Source of the DNA: Paludisphaera borealis
GTDB taxonomy: Bacteria > Planctomycetota > Planctomycetia > Isosphaerales > Isosphaeraceae
Assembly: GCF_001956985.1 (NCBI RefSeq)
Contig: NZ_CP019082.1
Coordinates: 5,828,001-5,892,000, forward strand
Length of the DNA stretch: 64,000 nucleotides
Reading direction: 5' to 3'
Part shown: positions 54,269 to 64,000 of the stretch, one piece after another
How positions within the stretch are numbered: position 1 is the stretch's first letter
Layout: every line of letters begins with the position of its first letter
Position numbers and translations under genes: made by a program
Notes under the pieces: model-generated
Seen by the model: the letters and a program-made list of their open reading frames with translations, nothing else
Database searches by the model: none
What the model was told of the DNA's origin: nothing

Positions 54269-56836
54269 ATGTTTCAGACACGGACGCGACGAAGGTTGAT
54301 TCCTGCGCGGCTTGCATTTACGGCGATCTTGACGGTCGGCGGCGGGTGCTCGACGTTCAACGGATGGCCCGATCCGACGTCGCGTCGCGAGCCCGTCGCG
54401 CCGTCGCTGCTCCAGGCCGAGCAGCGGATCGACGATCTCGACCGGATCATGACGGCCAACGGGACGATCGGGGTCAAGTCGCCCGACGTCTGGGGTCAAG
54501 ACCGGCTGGCCAAGTTCCGCTCCGAGTATGAGACGCAGATGGCCCAGTGGCTGAAGGTCGGTTTCAAGGGGGTCATCAACGCCTCGATCAGCCGGAACGA
54601 GGCCGACGCCAAGCGCGTTCAGCTTGCGGCCGGCCTGAGCGACCCCACGGCCAAGACCACTGCCGCGACCGACGACGCCGCCAAGTCGATGCTGGCGGCT
54701 CTGTCGAGCATGGGGTCGAGCAACTCGGCCGCAACGGCCGCGGCGACCGCGACGGCGAGCCCTGCGCCGATGGAGCGGACGGCGACCGTCCTGGAGCCGA
54801 CGGTCGTGCTCGACGAGCACTCGAACTATCTGAACCATCTGAACCAGCTTCGCCGGATCAACGCCGGCGACGACCTCACCGATCGGCCGGGCTACGGCCT
54901 GTACCTCGTCCGCATCCCCGTGACGCTCACCCCCGGCCCGAAGAGTCGCCGGGGGCGCGGGGCGATCATCACGGTTTCCGCCAAGTCGTTGATGGTCAAG
55001 GACACCCTCCGCTACACCCTACGCAACGCCGTGATCAATGAGACGGTCGGCAGCCTCACGCAGGCCATCTGCAACGACGCCGACAAGGAGGGCGATCCCA
55101 ACTCCGGGCCAGGGATGGGGCCGATCTCGCTGGTCGCGTTCGCCGACTCCGAGGTCTATTACGGGCCCGAGAACATCGTCTTCCTGCGCAAGGAGGCCGA
55201 GCGGCAACTGGCCCGCGAGTTCAACGACGAGCCGTACCATCGCAGCGCCCGGGTGTCGGAATGGCTTCGCGGTGAGCTTGAGGCGTCGTACTCGCTGCTC
55301 GAACAGTCCGTGGCTCCGCCGGCCGTCGCCTCCGGTCAGTCGGCCGAACGCGGCGATCCGCTCGAACGGATCGCCGCCTTGGTGGTCCAGCGCGACTTCG
55401 ACGGGGTCGCCAAGCTGCGGCAGGGGGGGCTGGGCGACTCGTCCGTTTTGCTCGCCGGCGGGGCCCAGGCCTCGACCCCGGGCGATCCGCTCGCCGTCCA
55501 GCGGCGTAAGGCCGTGGGCCTGTTCGGCTTCGCGCTTCGCATCCAGGCGGCGGCCCTCAACGCGCGGCTCAAGCAAGACATCGTCGATCAGCTTCCCGAG
55601 CTGAAGCTGGAACAGCTCCGGAACGTGAACTTCTTCGATCCCAACGCCACCGACGACGCCATCCAGCTTTTCGGCAGGTACGTCAATGCCAAGTGGCCGC
55701 TCCGGGTCTACGCGATCGAGCCCGTCATCGCCCAGCAGAACGTGGCCGACGCCGTGGGCCGTCGCTCGCTGTCGGCCCTCGACCTGCTCGGCGGGGTGCC
55801 GCTCGGCCCGTTCAGGGCGGCGGGCGCGTTTTCAACCGATCGCCGGATCAGCGAAGACGAGGCGGCCATCCGGCTCAATCCGACCATGGTCGGCTTCGGC
55901 GCCGGCGAGAGCACGTTCGGCTGGATCTTCTACCCGAGGCTCCAGACGACGCGCACGCCCTACCGCAGCCTTTCCACCGCCGCCTCCCGCCTCATCCATG
56001 CACAGCTCCCCCAGGGCGACAAGGAACAGAGCATCGAGCCCGGCCAGCGCGAGTGCACGGCGCTTATCGTGATGCCCAACTTCATCCCCAAGATCGAGTT
56101 CGTCACGGTCGCCAACTGGTTCCGCACCGGCGACCTCAACGAGCGTCAGGCCTCGAACATCGAGCGCTCGTCCGACCTCGCCAGCCGGCTTGTCGAGGCC
56201 GAGGACGTCCTCAATCGGGTCCAGTCGGCCGGCGAGTTCCGGCCCGAGGAACTCCAGATCGCCCTCGAACGCCTGAACCAGCTCAAGAGCCTAATGCCCA
56301 CCCAGCGGATGGTCGTCCGCGTCCCGTTCACCGGCGACGTCAACGACTCGCGGATCTTCTGCTCGCGCGGCGGTCAGCTTCGCCCCGCGCTCCTGGCCTG
56401 GCACGGCAAACCTCCCGAGCCGGGGGGCGAGGCGACGATCTTCCTCGAAGGCAAGAACTTCAGCGTTCACGACACCCACGTCATCGCCGGCGGCAAGCCC
56501 GCCGAGTCGGTCCTCGTCAGCCGCAATCTGATGCAGGTCACGATCGCCAAGGAGGCGCTCTCGACGCTCAACGCCGACGGCGCGCCGCTGATGGACGTCA
56601 GCGTCGCCACCCCCAACGGCGCTTCCAACCACCTGTTGATCCGGATGCGGCCCACGCAATCGCAGAACGCCCAACTGAACACCGCGGCGCGCACGCCCGA
56701 AGCCCCCAAGCCGGAGCTGGTCGGACCTCCCTGGCCGCCCAGCCAGACCCCACCGCCGCCGCCTTCCCCCGATCCCGCCGTCGTCCGCGCCTCGGACGCC
56801 AAGCCGCCGGCGGACGCGACGAAGGTCCAGAAATAG
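54269..56836 (+). CDS. large planctomycete-type lipoprotein
   Basis: This 855-residue protein has a lipoprotein signal ending TVGGGC. An Ala/Ser/Thr-rich stretch at about 125-175 leads into a conserved-looking body without known domains (LRRINAGDDLTDRPGYGLYLVRIPVTL). Near the C-terminus, EATIFLEGKNFSVHDTHVIAGGKPAESV resembles an IPT/TIG immunoglobulin-like domain. A proline-rich tail (QTPPPPPSPDP) ends it. AGGGGACC precedes the ATG. It is probably an envelope surface or scaffold protein; the function is unknown. Confidence 0.85.
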   Translation: MFQTRTRRRLIPARLAFTAILTVGGGCSTFNGWPDPTSRREPVAPSLLQAEQRIDDLDRIMTANGTIGVKSPDVWGQDRLAKFRSEYETQMAQWLKVGFKGVINASISRNEADAKRVQLAAGLSDPTAKTTAATDDAAKSMLAALSSMGSSNSAATAAATATASPAPMERTATVLEPTVVLDEHSNYLNHLNQLRRINAGDDLTDRPGYGLYLVRIPVTLTPGPKSRRGRGAIITVSAKSLMVKDTLRYTLRNAVINETVGSLTQAICNDADKEGDPNSGPGMGPISLVAFADSEVYYGPENIVFLRKEAERQLAREFNDEPYHRSARVSEWLRGELEASYSLLEQSVAPPAVASGQSAERGDPLERIAALVVQRDFDGVAKLRQGGLGDSSVLLAGGAQASTPGDPLAVQRRKAVGLFGFALRIQAAALNARLKQDIVDQLPELKLEQLRNVNFFDPNATDDAIQLFGRYVNAKWPLRVYAIEPVIAQQNVADAVGRRSLSALDLLGGVPLGPFRAAGAFSTDRRISEDEAAIRLNPTMVGFGAGESTFGWIFYPRLQTTRTPYRSLSTAASRLIHAQLPQGDKEQSIEPGQRECTALIVMPNFIPKIEFVTVANWFRTGDLNERQASNIERSSDLASRLVEAEDVLNRVQSAGEFRPEELQIALERLNQLKSLMPTQRMVVRVPFTGDVNDSRIFCSRGGQLRPALLAWHGKPPEPGGEATIFLEGKNFSVHDTHVIAGGKPAESVLVSRNLMQVTIAKEALSTLNADGAPLMDVSVATPNGASNHLLIRMRPTQSQNAQLNTAARTPEAPKPELVGPPWPPSQTPPPPPSPDPAVVRASDAKPPADATKVQK

Positions 56837-56847
56837 CGAGTGGAGCC

Positions 56848-56880
56848 TGAAATACGAGCCCGAAGCGCCAGCGAGTGAAT
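56848..56880. repeat. half copy of inverted repeat family 2 (copy D)
   Basis: TGAAATACGAGCCCGAAGCG... at 56848-56880 matches one arm of copies A-C, ending GCGAGTGAAT. No matching second arm is found before the family 1 element at 56932. It appears to be a truncated copy just after the lipoprotein stop. Confidence 0.75.
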
Positions 56881-56931
56881 TCCCCGCTGGCCGACCGGCG
56901 CTGCTCTGTAAATTCCGGTCCGTGGTTTGCC

Positions 56932-57017
56932 GTAGGGGCACCCCTTGTGGGTGCCCGATCGGCGAGCGTGAGCGGCCGGCGTGAAACGAACCGGGCACCC
57001 ACAAGGGGCGCCCCTAC
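56932..57017. repeat. long inverted repeat, family 1, second copy
   Basis: Arms 56932-56957 (GTAGGGGCACCCCTTGTGGG...) and 56992-57017 are inverted copies with one mismatch, sharing the arm core of the element at 29832. The loop sequence differs. It lies between the convergent lipoprotein and ispH genes. Confidence 0.92.
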
Positions 57018-57113
57018 CGGACCTGATCGTGACGCCGTGCGAGAAGCCCCTCATTTTCATGAGGCCGGGCGACCCAAACAGGGGGCATGACGATTCGCTC
57101 GGCCGGCGTCTGT

Positions 57114-58076
57114 TCAGGCACGGTCGGCGACGGGCGCGGCACCCTGGTCGAGCAGTTCGCGGAGCGACCTGGGGAGGGGGAAGTGGACGTTCTCCTCGCG
57201 GACGAACGACTCTTCGATGGTCGCGCCGCAGTGGTTCTGGAGGTAGTCGACGCACTCCTGCACTACGTCTTCCGGGGCGCTCGCGCCGGCGGTGATGAGC
57301 ACAGTCTCGGCGCCTTCGAACCACGACGACTGGATCTCGGAGACGCCGTCGATCAGGTGCGACGGGATGCCCATCGAGTGCGCGATCTCGGCCAGCCGGC
57401 GGCTGTTGGAGCTGTTCTGGCTGCCGAGCACGAGGACGACGTCGGCCCGCGCGGCGAGTTCGCGAACGGCCTCCTGGCGGTTCTGCGTGGCGTAGCAGAT
57501 GTCGTCCTTGGGCGGGTTGGCGATCTTGGGGAACTTCGCCCGCAGCGCGGCGATCACGATGTTGGCGTCGTCGACGCTGAGGGTCGTCTGGGTCAGATAG
57601 GCGACCTTGTCGGGGTCGGGCAGCTCCAGCTTCTCGACGTCCTCAGCGGTCTCGACGAGCACCATCTGGTCGGGGGCCTCGCCCATCGTGCCGATCACCT
57701 CGTCGTGCCCCTCGTGGCCGATCAGGATGATCGTGTAGCCTTCGCGGGCGTACTTGATCGCTTCGAGATGGACTTTGGTCACCAGCGGGCAGGTGGCGTC
57801 GATCGCCAGCAACCGCCGGCCCTTGGCCTCCTGGCGGATCTCGGGCGAGACGCCGTGCGCGCTGTAGAGCAGCGGCGAACCCTCGGGAACCTCGGCGAGC
57901 GTCTCGACGAAGACCGTCCCGCGCTTGGAGAACCGGTCGACCACGTACTTGTTGTGGACGATCTCGTGATAGACGTAGACCGGCGACCCGAAGTAATCAA
58001 GCGCCCGTTCGAGGCACTCGATCGCCATGTTGACCCCCGCACAGAAGCCTCGGGGGTTGGCCAGGAGGATTTTCAT
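57114..58076 (-). CDS. ispH: 4-hydroxy-3-methylbut-2-enyl diphosphate reductase
   Basis: IspH/LytB (320 residues) makes IPP and DMAPP in the last step of the MEP pathway. The [4Fe-4S] cysteines are C12 (GFCAGV), C96 (DATCPLV) and C194 (DICYATQ). Substrate-binding H41, H74 and catalytic E126 (HEGHDEVIG) are present. The ATG at 58076 gives the standard N-terminus MKILLANPRGFCAGV; a longer form is rejected. Confidence 0.97.
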   Translation of the reverse strand: MKILLANPRGFCAGVNMAIECLERALDYFGSPVYVYHEIVHNKYVVDRFSKRGTVFVETLAEVPEGSPLLYSAHGVSPEIRQEAKGRRLLAIDATCPLVTKVHLEAIKYAREGYTIILIGHEGHDEVIGTMGEAPDQMVLVETAEDVEKLELPDPDKVAYLTQTTLSVDDANIVIAALRAKFPKIANPPKDDICYATQNRQEAVRELAARADVVLVLGSQNSSNSRRLAEIAHSMGIPSHLIDGVSEIQSSWFEGAETVLITAGASAPEDVVQECVDYLQNHCGATIEESFVREENVHFPLPRSLRELLDQGAAPVADRA

Positions 58077-58241
58077 CGCGGGGGCGGCTCCATCATCGCG
58101 GGCGGGATAAGTTGCCTCCCATCGTACGTACCCGGCTGTTCGAGGGGAAGGCGACTCGGAGCGACGGGAGGCTCCGGGCCGGCGCCGAGGCAACCGAGCG
58201 AGGCGCCGAGCTCGGGCTTACCGCGTCAGTTCGCGCCGATG

Positions 58242-59036
58242 TTAACGCCGGCGCAACCACTGGCGCAGCGAGGGCAGCCCCAGCACCACGCCGCCGACGA
58301 GAGCGAGGGTCAGCGTGGCGGGTTCCGGGACCGCGCCGGCCGAGCAGTTGGTGATGACGTTGGAGTCAAGCGTCACTTCGCCATTGCGAGCCAAGGCGCT
58401 CCCATCCAAGATGGTCGCGCCGGTGGTCATTGTGATGCTCGTCAACGCGAGGATGTGTCCCTCGAACGCGGTGCCCGTGCCGAGCGTCGCAGAACTTCCG
58501 ACCTGCCAGAACACGGTGCATCCGGACATCCCGCTGCCGTTGTTGATCGTCACGACCGACGAGTTGCTCGCGGTCGTCAGCGTGCTCCCGATCTGGAACA
58601 CGAATTGCGCATTCGGGTCGCCCTGCGCGTCGAGGGTGAGCGTCCCCGTCAGTTGAGCCGACGACGCGAAGAAGTAGACGCCCGCCGTGAGCGTGAGTCC
58701 GCCAAGATCCTGGCCGGTCAAGACCTGGGTGTGCGCCAAGCCCGCCGCTTGATTGTACGCGGTGGTGAGGTCGGTCTGGGCCTGAGCCGCTACCGCATCG
58801 CCCGCATGGGTCGTATATGGCGGCGTGATGCTTCCCGGGGGGAAACCGGTGATTGCAGACCCGGGACTGACTCCCACATCTCCTCCATTGATCACGGTCG
58901 GGCCGGTATTGGTCACCGTCGAGCCGGCCAGGACCGCGAAGTCCCCCGCCGTGCCCAGTAAGATGGCGGCCGTTGCTTGCGAAGGCAAGCCGACGAACGC
59001 CGTGATCGCCAGTAAAACAAGCGTTTTTGTTCGCAT
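58242..59036 (-). CDS. ice-binding-like (DUF3494) protein with PEP-CTERM signal
   Basis: This 264-residue protein has a signal peptide, then the DUF3494 pattern: [33 protein letters not shown], later [32 protein letters not shown] and [23 protein letters not shown]. Family proteins form a beta-helix, and some bind ice or act in adhesion. The end carries [18 protein letters not shown] then RRR, a PEP-CTERM sorting signal. Ice binding is not certain from this. Confidence 0.9.
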   Translation of the reverse strand: MRTKTLVLLAITAFVGLPSQATAAILLGTAGDFAVLAGSTVTNTGPTVINGGDVGVSPGSAITGFPPGSITPPYTTHAGDAVAAQAQTDLTTAYNQAAGLAHTQVLTGQDLGGLTLTAGVYFFASSAQLTGTLTLDAQGDPNAQFVFQIGSTLTTASNSSVVTINNGSGMSGCTVFWQVGSSATLGTGTAFEGHILALTSITMTTGATILDGSALARNGEVTLDSNVITNCSAGAVPEPATLTLALVGGVVLGLPSLRQWLRRR

Positions 59037-59487
59037 TCAAGGACTCCTCATCCTGTCGAAGGGGCATCAAGAAAGATGTTGCTTGGCCGTCGTCTTAGCA
59101 AGTAGATGGCGAAATTCGCCAACCGAGGCTTGGGAGACATGTCGCACGCAAGGAGACTATTATGAACAGCTCCATGCGGGCAAGATTTAAATAAAAGTGA
59201 CTTCCTTTTTGTCGGAACGTTCCTTTTCCTCCACATGAACGTTGCGGCGGGAGGACTTCGCCGAGGCGTACGAGGGTGGACTTGCCGTCGCACTCACTCG
59301 ATCGATTGCAATGGAGACGTCATGCCCCCGGGCGGGCGCCAAGAGAGGCCGCGCAGGTTGATGGGGTTCGTCGAGCGACTTGCGTCGAGAAGGTTGAGGA
59401 AGGTGCGGTTCCTTGAATCTCTCGGCGAAAATCTGATAGAGTTCACCAACGGGTGCGGACGACTTGCGCGCGGCGAGCGAGGGCTTC
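59037..59487. other. leader region upstream of the pyr operon
   Basis: This 451-base gap separates the ice-binding-like gene (minus) from pyrR (plus). It contains an A/T-rich part at about 59190-59235 that could hold a promoter, and a candidate PyrR-binding RNA motif at 59336-59360. A short open frame on the plus strand (59235-59525) is not supported by any motif. Confidence 0.45.
59336..59360 (+). promoter_or_regulatory. candidate PyrR RNA-binding site
   Basis: GCGCCAAGAGAGGCCGCGCA at 59336-59355, followed by GGTTG, resembles the PyrR-binding loop (CCAGAGAGGCU then an A/G-rich half) known from pyr leaders. It lies about 130 bases before the pyrR start. If real, PyrR bound to UMP would act here to reduce expression. 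Confidence 0.35.
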
Positions 59488-60045
59488 ATGAGCTTCGACG
59501 ACGAGGGAGTTTGCGACGGCGTTGAGACCGGCGGGCTGATCGCGGCGATGTCCGAGCAGGTCTGGAAGGGCCGTCGGCCGGGGGTTCCGCTTCGGCTGAT
59601 CGGGGTCCGCGCCCGGGGGGTGCCGCTGGCCGAGCGGCTGGCGCGCGACGTTTCCGGTTCGGAGCAAGCGGCCGTGGTCGGCGCCGTCGACATCACGCTT
59701 TATCGCGACGATCTCGACCAGGCGAACCGCTGGCCGGTGCTGCGAGGGACCGAGATCCCGTTCGACGTCGACGGCGCCGATATCGTGCTGGTAGACGACG
59801 TGCTGTTCACCGGCCGGACCATCCGCGCGGCGATCAACGCGATCTGCGACCTCGGGCGGCCGTCGCGGATCAGGCTGGCCGTGCTCGTCGATCGCGGCTG
59901 TCGCGAACTGCCCATCCAACCCGACATCGTGGGGCTGCACCTGCGGATCGATCGCCGCGATCGCGTCCAGGTTCGGCTCCGTCCCATCGACCCGGTCGAC
60001 GAGATCGTCCAGATACCGGCGGCTCCCCGCCTCTCCCAATCTTGA
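59488..60045 (+). CDS. pyrR: PyrR bifunctional regulator/uracil phosphoribosyltransferase
   Basis: PyrR (185 residues) binds pyr mRNA in response to UMP and PRPP, and has uracil phosphoribosyltransferase activity. The PRPP loop is [18 protein letters not shown], and [18 protein letters not shown] and [10 protein letters not shown] are family motifs. The ATG at 59488 has GAGGG close upstream; a TTG at 59464 is possible. It starts the pyrR-pyrB-pyrC cluster. Confidence 0.94.
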   Translation: MSFDDEGVCDGVETGGLIAAMSEQVWKGRRPGVPLRLIGVRARGVPLAERLARDVSGSEQAAVVGAVDITLYRDDLDQANRWPVLRGTEIPFDVDGADIVLVDDVLFTGRTIRAAINAICDLGRPSRIRLAVLVDRGCRELPIQPDIVGLHLRIDRRDRVQVRLRPIDPVDEIVQIPAAPRLSQS

Positions 60046-60059
60046 GAGGAGCGTTCCCC

Positions 60060-61085
<1,026 letters not shown>

Positions 61086-61101
61086 AAAAGGCTCGAAAGA
61101 C

Positions 61102-62430
61102 ATGGGCAAACTCGCCTTGCCGACCATCCAGATCACCGGCGGACGCATCATCGATCCGGCGCAGGGACTCGACCACGTCGGCGACCTCTGGATCAGTCGC
61201 GGCCGGATCTTGCCGACGGGCGGGGTCAACGAAGAGGCCGAGGTCGTCATCGACGCGCGCGGCAAGATCGTCTGCCCCGGCCTGATCGACCTCCACGTCC
61301 ATCTCCGCGAGCCCGGCAACGAGGAAGACGAGACCATCGCCACCGGGGCCGCGTCGGCCCTCGCGGGGGGCGTCACCTCGGTCGCCTGCATGCCTAACAC
61401 GATCCCGCCGATCGACACCCAGGCCGCCGCCGAGTTCGTGGTGCTCCAGGGCCAGCGCGCCCGCCAGGCCAACGTCTACCCGGTCGGCGCGGTGAGCAAG
61501 GGGCGGAAAGGGGAGGAGCTGGCGGCTCTCGGCCAGCTCGTGGCCGGCGGCGCGGTCGCCTTCACCGACGACGGCGCCCCGGTGGCGAACGCCGGCCTGA
61601 TGCGCCGGGCGCTCGAGTACTCGAAGATGTTCGACCTCGTGATCATGCAGCACTGCCAGGTCCCCGAGCTGACCGTCGGCGGCGTCATGAACGAGGGGTT
61701 CGAGTCGATGCGGCTGGGCCTCGGCGGCATGCCCGCCGCCGCCGAGGACATCATGGTCGCCCGCGACATCCGACTCGCCGAGATCACCGGCGGCCGGCTC
61801 CACATCCAGCACATCTCGACCGCCCGATCCGTCGAACTCGTCCGCGAGGGCAAGGCGCGCGGGATCAAGGTCACGGCCGAGGCCTGCCCGCACCACTTCA
61901 GCCTGACCGACGAGTGCCTCCGGACATTCGACTCCAACTTCAAGATGAACCCGCCGCTCCGCACGGCGGCCGACGTCGAGGCCGTGATCGAGGGGCTCAA
62001 GGACGGCACGATCGAGATCCTCGCGACCGACCACGCCCCCCACGCCCGCGAGAAGAAGATGCGCGAGCTGGACCAGGCGCCGTTCGGCATCGTCGGCCTG
62101 GAGACGCTGATCCCGATCACCGTCAAGACGCTGATCGAGCCCGGCCACCTGACCTGGCCCGAGGTCATCCGCAAGCTGACGATCAACCCGGCCGAGCTGC
62201 TGCGCATTCCGAAGGGGACGCTTCGCCCCGGCGCCGACGCCGACGTCACCGTCATCGACGCCTCGACCACCTGGACCATCGACCCGACCCAGTTCCGCAG
62301 CAAGAGCCGCAACACGCCTTACGCCGGCTGGGAAGTCCGCGGCCGCGCCCACACCGTCATCGTCGGCGGCGAGGTCCGCTACACGCTCGGCGGGATCGTC
62401 CGGGAAGGGGTCGCGCCCGCCGCCGGCTGA
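61102..62430 (+). CDS. pyrC: dihydroorotase
   Basis: PyrC (442 residues) is a class I dihydroorotase. Zinc-site motifs are DLHVHLREPG, HHF (EACPHHFSL) and ATDHAPHAREKK, with GHLTWPEVIRKLTINPAELL near the end. It sits 16 bases after pyrB and is co-transcribed with it, completing the second and third steps of pyrimidine synthesis. Confidence 0.96.
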   Translation: MGKLALPTIQITGGRIIDPAQGLDHVGDLWISRGRILPTGGVNEEAEVVIDARGKIVCPGLIDLHVHLREPGNEEDETIATGAASALAGGVTSVACMPNTIPPIDTQAAAEFVVLQGQRARQANVYPVGAVSKGRKGEELAALGQLVAGGAVAFTDDGAPVANAGLMRRALEYSKMFDLVIMQHCQVPELTVGGVMNEGFESMRLGLGGMPAAAEDIMVARDIRLAEITGGRLHIQHISTARSVELVREGKARGIKVTAEACPHHFSLTDECLRTFDSNFKMNPPLRTAADVEAVIEGLKDGTIEILATDHAPHAREKKMRELDQAPFGIVGLETLIPITVKTLIEPGHLTWPEVIRKLTINPAELLRIPKGTLRPGADADVTVIDASTTWTIDPTQFRSKSRNTPYAGWEVRGRAHTVIVGGEVRYTLGGIVREGVAPAAG

Positions 62431-62527
62431 TTGATCCGCCCTTGCTTGAATAACGGGTACTCGCCCGCATACACTTTCTTGATGGGGGTTCGATGGATCG
62501 ATCACACGAAAGCTGGCCCGCGCAGCC

Positions 62528-63307
62528 ATGCACTGGCTCATTGACGGCTATAATGTGATGCACGCGGCGGGGGCGGTCGACGGCAAGTCGGGCCGAGCCC
62601 GGTTCCGGATCGCCCGGCGGCGGTTCCTCAACGAGCTGGCCGACGGCCTCGGCGCCCTCGTCCACGAGACGACGGTGGTCTTCGACGCCTCCAGGCCCCC
62701 CGGTGATTTTCCGGTCGAGTCGGTCTATAAGGGCATCACGGTCATCTTCGCCGTCGCTGACGAAGACGCCGACGCCCGGATCGAGCGGATCATCGCCCAC
62801 CATTCGAATCCCAAGGCGCTGACGGTCGTCTCGACCGACCGCCGCGTCCGCCTCGCCGCCACCCGCCGCAAGGCACACGCGCTGCGGGCCGACGACTTCC
62901 TCGACCGGATCACGACCCTCGCCCACGAACGCCCCAAGCCGACGGCCGCCGACAAACCCGACGCCAAGCCCCCCGCCGCACTCATGGACGACGCCGAAAA
63001 AGCCCATTGGATGCAAGTCTTCGGCTCGATCGACGACGAGGCCGCCGCCGAACCCCTCGACCCGAAGCCGGCCGGCGTCCAGGAACAGGAACGACCCCGG
63101 CCCAAGACCGATCAACCCCCCAGGCGGAAGGCCGTCGCCAAGCCCAACAAGGCCGCGATGTACGACGCCGAGAAGGCCCACTGGCTCAAGGTCTTCGGCT
63201 CGATCGACGATGACCCCGCCGTCCGCAAAGCCCTCAACTCCGAGCCCACCCTCCTGACCGACGCCGAGATCGCAAAGATCCAGCGCGAAATCGACCTCGA
63301 ACCGTGA
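62528..63307 (+). CDS. NYN-domain (YacP-like) nuclease with duplicated C-terminal motif
   Basis: This 259-residue protein has a YacP/NYN ribonuclease domain at about 1-130: LIDGYNVMH (D6), VVFDAS (D53), ADEDADARIERII and STDRRVR. Beyond it, two copies of DAEKAHWxxVFGSIDD lie at 155-170 and 213-228, joined by Pro/Lys-rich linkers. The repeats look like short linear binding motifs. It starts 97 bases after pyrC, on the same strand. YacP relatives act in RNA turnover. Confidence 0.88.
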   Translation: MHWLIDGYNVMHAAGAVDGKSGRARFRIARRRFLNELADGLGALVHETTVVFDASRPPGDFPVESVYKGITVIFAVADEDADARIERIIAHHSNPKALTVVSTDRRVRLAATRRKAHALRADDFLDRITTLAHERPKPTAADKPDAKPPAALMDDAEKAHWMQVFGSIDDEAAAEPLDPKPAGVQEQERPRPKTDQPPRRKAVAKPNKAAMYDAEKAHWLKVFGSIDDDPAVRKALNSEPTLLTDAEIAKIQREIDLEP

Positions 63308-63384
63308 CCTGGCCCCGACCGGGTTTGCCGCGATACGATGTCTTCAACGTCGCCAACCACGACATGGCAACAAGGAGACTTCGG

Positions 63385-64000
63385 ATGTCGACCCTTCTCG
63401 CGATCGGCCTTCTGGCGGTGTTTCCCCAGCAGCAGGACGCTCCACCGATCGCGGCCGACGCTGCGGCGATCCGGGGGGTCGTGATCGACACCAAGAACGG
63501 CGAGGTCGCGTTCGGAGCGACCGTCCAGCATCCGACCGGCAAGCCTTGCATCGACGCCTGGGGGCAGCGCCCGCAGGCGTTCGTCGGGACGAGGGTCGCG
63601 GGGGGCAAGCCCTCCGAGTTCGCCGACCACTTCGTCTTCCTCACCGACGCCGACGTCGAGGACGTCTATCGAGGGCTCGCCGAGGTCGGCCTCCAGATCG
63701 ACAAGCACGTCTCGCGCGCGGAGGGGAAGAAGGTCGCCGGCCGCGAATACCTGAAGGGCGACCCCGTCGCGATCGTCGTGACCTGGAAGGAGAACGGCAA
63801 GTGGGTCGAGAAGCCGTATGAATCGTTCGTCAAGCAGAAAGTCGTCGTCGACGGCAAGGAGGTCGTCAAGCCGTGGACGCCCAAATGGGTCTTCCACGGC
63901 AGCGGCGTGATCCACAAGGAAGCCACCGGCTGCATCGCCTGCCCCTGCGACTGCCCCGGCGGCCTGATCGCCGACGTCCGCAACCCAATCTTCGACCCCA
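63385..64000 (+). CDS. exported YdjY-like protein (truncated by window edge)
   Basis: The frame is open from ATG 63385 (AAGGAG upstream at 63372-63377) to the end of the window, 205 codons. The N-terminus (MSTLLAIGLLAVFPQQQ) is a short signal-like segment. Body motifs are DAAAIRGVVIDTKNGEVAFGA and DHFVFLTDADVEDVYRGLAEVG. Near the edge, CIACPCDCPGGLIADVRNP has four cysteines in a pattern like YdjY-type proteins of planctomycetes. Metal or Fe-S binding is possible. Assignment is by recollection and is moderate. Confidence 0.7.
   Translation, partial: MSTLLAIGLLAVFPQQQDAPPIAADAAAIRGVVIDTKNGEVAFGATVQHPTGKPCIDAWGQRPQAFVGTRVAGGKPSEFADHFVFLTDADVEDVYRGLAEVGLQIDKHVSRAEGKKVAGREYLKGDPVAIVVTWKENGKWVEKPYESFVKQKVVVDGKEVVKPWTPKWVFHGSGVIHKEATGCIACPCDCPGGLIADVRNPIFDP

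Overview
The window is high-GC bacterial DNA (roughly two thirds G+C by eye) that reads as a chromosome segment of a soil or freshwater planctomycete, most likely of the Isosphaeraceae group. The signs are a planctomycete-type bacterial microcompartment (BMC) operon for deoxysugar breakdown, two PEP-CTERM surface proteins, a neutral-ceramidase-like secreted hydrolase, a PknB-type kinase with extra zinc modules, and several lipoproteins of planctomycete style. I saw no rRNA, tRNA, transposase, prophage or CRISPR array.

Layout. 1-5074: tightly overlapping accessory genes of a [NiFe]-hydrogenase locus (DUF5947-like, DUF6084-like, two conserved unknowns, a YceI lipocalin-like protein, maturation endopeptidase, a 58-residue one-helix membrane protein, hypA, hypB). 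The structural subunits must lie upstream of the window. An erythromycin-esterase-like gene follows. 6473-15023: a tripartite RND efflux system (TolC-like outer-membrane protein divergent from adaptor and pump) with its own response regulator and sensor kinase. 14999-18093 (minus strand): a CocE-like hydrolase, a fluoride channel and a double DUF190 protein. 18204-28729 (minus strand): a 14-gene BMC operon encoding a DeoR regulator, PduL phosphotransacylase, three BMC-H and three BMC-P shell proteins, acetate-kinase-like enzyme, CoA-acylating aldehyde dehydrogenase, class II aldolase, lactate/malate-type dehydrogenase, an RpiB-like unknown and a second, class I-type aldolase.

28926-46774: housekeeping and surface genes: mutM, a ceramidase-like enzyme, Ser/Thr kinase, coproheme decarboxylase, a small multidrug-like transporter, hybrid histidine kinase, Maf nucleotidase, a stand-alone receiver, a lipoprotein, a BON-domain protein and a very large carboxypeptidase-DPP4 fusion. 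46991-58076: prolyl oligopeptidase, acyl-CoA dehydrogenase, enoyl-CoA hydratase, ammonium transporter, a large lipoprotein and ispH. 58242-64000: an ice-binding-like PEP-CTERM protein, then pyrR-pyrB-pyrC with a candidate PyrR RNA site in the leader, a NYN nuclease and a truncated YdjY-like gene at the edge.

How it works together. The BMC operon should split a phosphorylated 6-deoxysugar (fuculose- or rhamnulose-1-phosphate) into DHAP and lactaldehyde, then pass lactaldehyde through acyl-CoA and acyl-phosphate to lactate with ATP recovery. Several core enzymes carry terminal amphipathic encapsulation-peptide-like helices. Less expected features are a second aldolase in the same operon, a CSCHxH motif shared by the linkers of both aldolases, and altered catalytic residues in the kinase.

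A second theme is palindromic intergenic DNA: three families of long inverted repeats (seven sites), all placed at gene 3' ends and mostly between convergent genes. One family shows paired changes in both arms.
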